From assembly GCA_002404055.1 (NCBI GenBank), contig DHIZ01000312.1, positions 1 through 7,574 of the forward strand: DNA of 7,574 nucleotides, written 5' to 3'. The DNA comes from Chloroflexi bacterium UBA4733 (lineage in GTDB: Bacteria > Chloroflexota > UBA4733). Under the pieces are notes generated by a model. The model saw only the letters and a program-made list of their open reading frames with translations, did no database searches and was not told where the DNA came from. Position numbers and translations under genes: made by a program. Of this stretch, positions 6,836 through 7,574 are shown piece after piece. Position 1 is the first letter of the stretch. The number at the start of each line of letters is the position of its first letter.

Positions 6836-7240
6836 TTGCCGGCGAGCAGACGCTCCGCGGTCGAGCGGCGCGCCGACAGACGTTGCGAGTACTGTCGAGC
6901 GCCACAGTGGGTCTGCGGCTATCGGTTCCATGTCGAGCACATTTGGCCACGCGCGTTAGGCGGCGGGGACGACCTCGCCAACCTGGCGCTCGCCTGTGGC
7001 CCTTGCAACTTCGCCAAAGGGGCGCGGATCACCGCAACCGACGCGGAGACCGGCCGGGAGGTTGCCCTCTTTCACCCCCGCCGCGATCGCTGGGAGGAGC
7101 ACGTTGCGTGGATGAGCGACGGGATCCGCCTGTTGGGCCTCTCGCCCACCGGTCGCGCCAGCGTCGGCGCTCTTGACCTCAATGCGTCACTGCGCCTGGA
7201 AGCGCGTCGCCTCTGGCGAGCGCTCGGGCTGCTGCCGTAG
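6836..7240 (+). CDS. HNH endonuclease family protein
   Basis: This 134-residue protein carries a complete HNH/zinc-finger core: Cys17-x2-Cys20 (RRCEYC), FHVEHIWPRALGGGDDLANL with His35 and Asn49, then ACGPCN with Cys54, Cys57 and Asn58. The four cysteines should bind structural zinc, and His35 with the Asn residues should form the beta-beta-alpha metal site that cuts DNA. The C-terminal half (LFHPRRDRWEEH at 78-89, LSPTGRASVGALDLN, EARRLWRALGL) matches a compact HNH family common in Chloroflexota and Cyanobacteria. The start is a TTG, forced by an in-frame TGA at 6824-6826. It gives the family-like N-terminus PASRRSAVERRADRRCEYC, and GGTGAG (6822-6827) can serve as the ribosome binding site. 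It lies 4 bp after the XRE-like gene in the same operon. Its biological target is unknown: restriction-like, mobile or toxin roles are all possible. Confidence 0.88.
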   Translation: MPASRRSAVERRADRRCEYCRAPQWVCGYRFHVEHIWPRALGGGDDLANLALACGPCNFAKGARITATDAETGREVALFHPRRDRWEEHVAWMSDGIRLLGLSPTGRASVGALDLNASLRLEARRLWRALGLLP

Positions 7241-7315
7241 CCTGGGTCAGCGGCCCCGAACAGCTCATTAGGCGGCGTGAACGGCGCCGGTTGCTACCGA
7301 CGCGCCGATCAAGCA

Positions 7316-7328
7316 CCCATGCTATGAT
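7316..7328 (+). promoter_or_regulatory. Extended -10 promoter candidate upstream of the last TIR-STAND gene
   Basis: TGCTATGAT (7320-7328) is a near-ideal extended -10 (TG-N-TATGAT) about 66 bp before the chosen GTG. The preceding 10-mer CCCATGCTAT is identical to the one before the XRE-like gene. There is no -35 match at normal spacing; TTGCTA at 7291-7296 is too far away (26 bp). The rest of the gap 7241-7394 shows no gene and no convincing terminator. Confidence 0.45.
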
Positions 7329-7394
7329 CGCCTCGTCAGCGACCTGGCCGGCAGCCTGTCCCAGGCCATGCGCATTCCATGCTGGAGGGCCGCT

Positions 7395-7574
7395 GTGGCG
7401 ACGGATCCCGGCGCGCCGGACCACGCCCGCCATCCCTACGTCTTCCTCTCCTACGCCAGTGCCGAGCGGGAGCGCGCGCTGGGCGTCGCTGATCTGCTGG
7501 AAGCGCAGGGCGTCACCGTCTGGCTGGATCGGCGCAGCATTGCCGGCGGGACGAGTTGGAGCGCCGAGATCGTG
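7395..7574 (+). CDS. TIR domain N-terminus of a further TIR-STAND protein, cut by window end
   Basis: The sixty codons present show the TIR start YVFLSYASAERER, the second segment VWLDRRSIAGG, and SWSAEIV containing the candidate catalytic Glu58 (7566-7568). The sequence closely follows the first 61 residues of the intact paralog. The GTG at 7395 is preferred because GGAGGG (7384-7389) sits 5 nt upstream. An in-frame ATG at 7368 would add nine residues (MRIPCWRAA) but has a poorer ribosome site. The last 23 bases equal the first 23 bases of the window in the same reading phase, so the gene may continue at position 24 if the molecule is circular. In that case it would carry the frameshift and stop described for the first gene. 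Confidence 0.85.
   Translation, partial: MATDPGAPDHARHPYVFLSYASAERERALGVADLLEAQGVTVWLDRRSIAGGTSWSAEIV

Noticed and set aside
1..7574. CRISPR array, tRNA, rRNA or integrase
   Set aside because: I saw no regularly spaced repeats, cloverleaf-like sequence, rRNA motif or recombinase or transposase coding sequence on either strand.

Overview
This GC-rich window is an accessory region built around paralogous TIR-NBD-TPR genes, which encode STAND-type signalling ATPases with an N-terminal TIR domain. The gene mix fits Chloroflexota, perhaps a Thermomicrobia-like lineage: AfsR/LuxR-like NB-ARC ATPases with TPR tails, an Uma2 (DUF820) protein, and an XRE-like plus HNH gene pair with family-typical tails. 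That assignment rests on recalled family distribution and no marker gene is present, so it is moderate at best.

Layout, left to right. (1) Positions 1-2463, plus strand: a TIR-STAND gene cut by the left edge and broken inside by a one-base frameshift near 879 and an in-frame TAG at 2086. (2) Positions 2464-2758: a non-coding gap with a cluster of GTAG/hairpin (REP-like) palindromes bounded by a 24-bp imperfect inverted repeat. (3) Minus strand, ending at 2759 and starting at 3334: an Uma2-family protein. (4) Positions 3462-6089, plus strand: an intact 875-residue TIR-STAND protein, divergent from the Uma2 gene across 127 bp. (5) Positions 6089-6268: a scar of another TIR-STAND gene, with about 20 residues of TIR N-terminus joined directly to the extreme C-terminal tail. 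Its ATG overlaps the stop of gene 4. (6) Positions 6385-7240: a two-gene unit with an XRE-like HTH regulator and an HNH endonuclease 4 bp downstream. (7) Positions 7395-7574: the first 60 codons of another TIR-STAND gene, cut by the right edge.

The first and last 23 bases of the window are identical and fall at the same codon of the TIR domain. Joining the right end to the left end would rebuild one TIR-STAND gene of about 872 codons, close to the intact copy. Either the molecule is a 7551-bp circle, or the contig was cut at a k-mer shared by tandem paralogs.

Working picture: the intact copy is a candidate NAD-consuming or NAD-signalling immune-type receptor, with a TIR effector, an NB-ARC switch and a TPR sensor. 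It sits in an array that expands, diverges and decays. The paralogs keep the TIR and nucleotide-binding parts similar while the TPR parts differ strongly, as expected if the sensor diversifies. The Uma2 and HNH genes are nuclease-family neighbours. Whether they cooperate with the receptors cannot be told from sequence.
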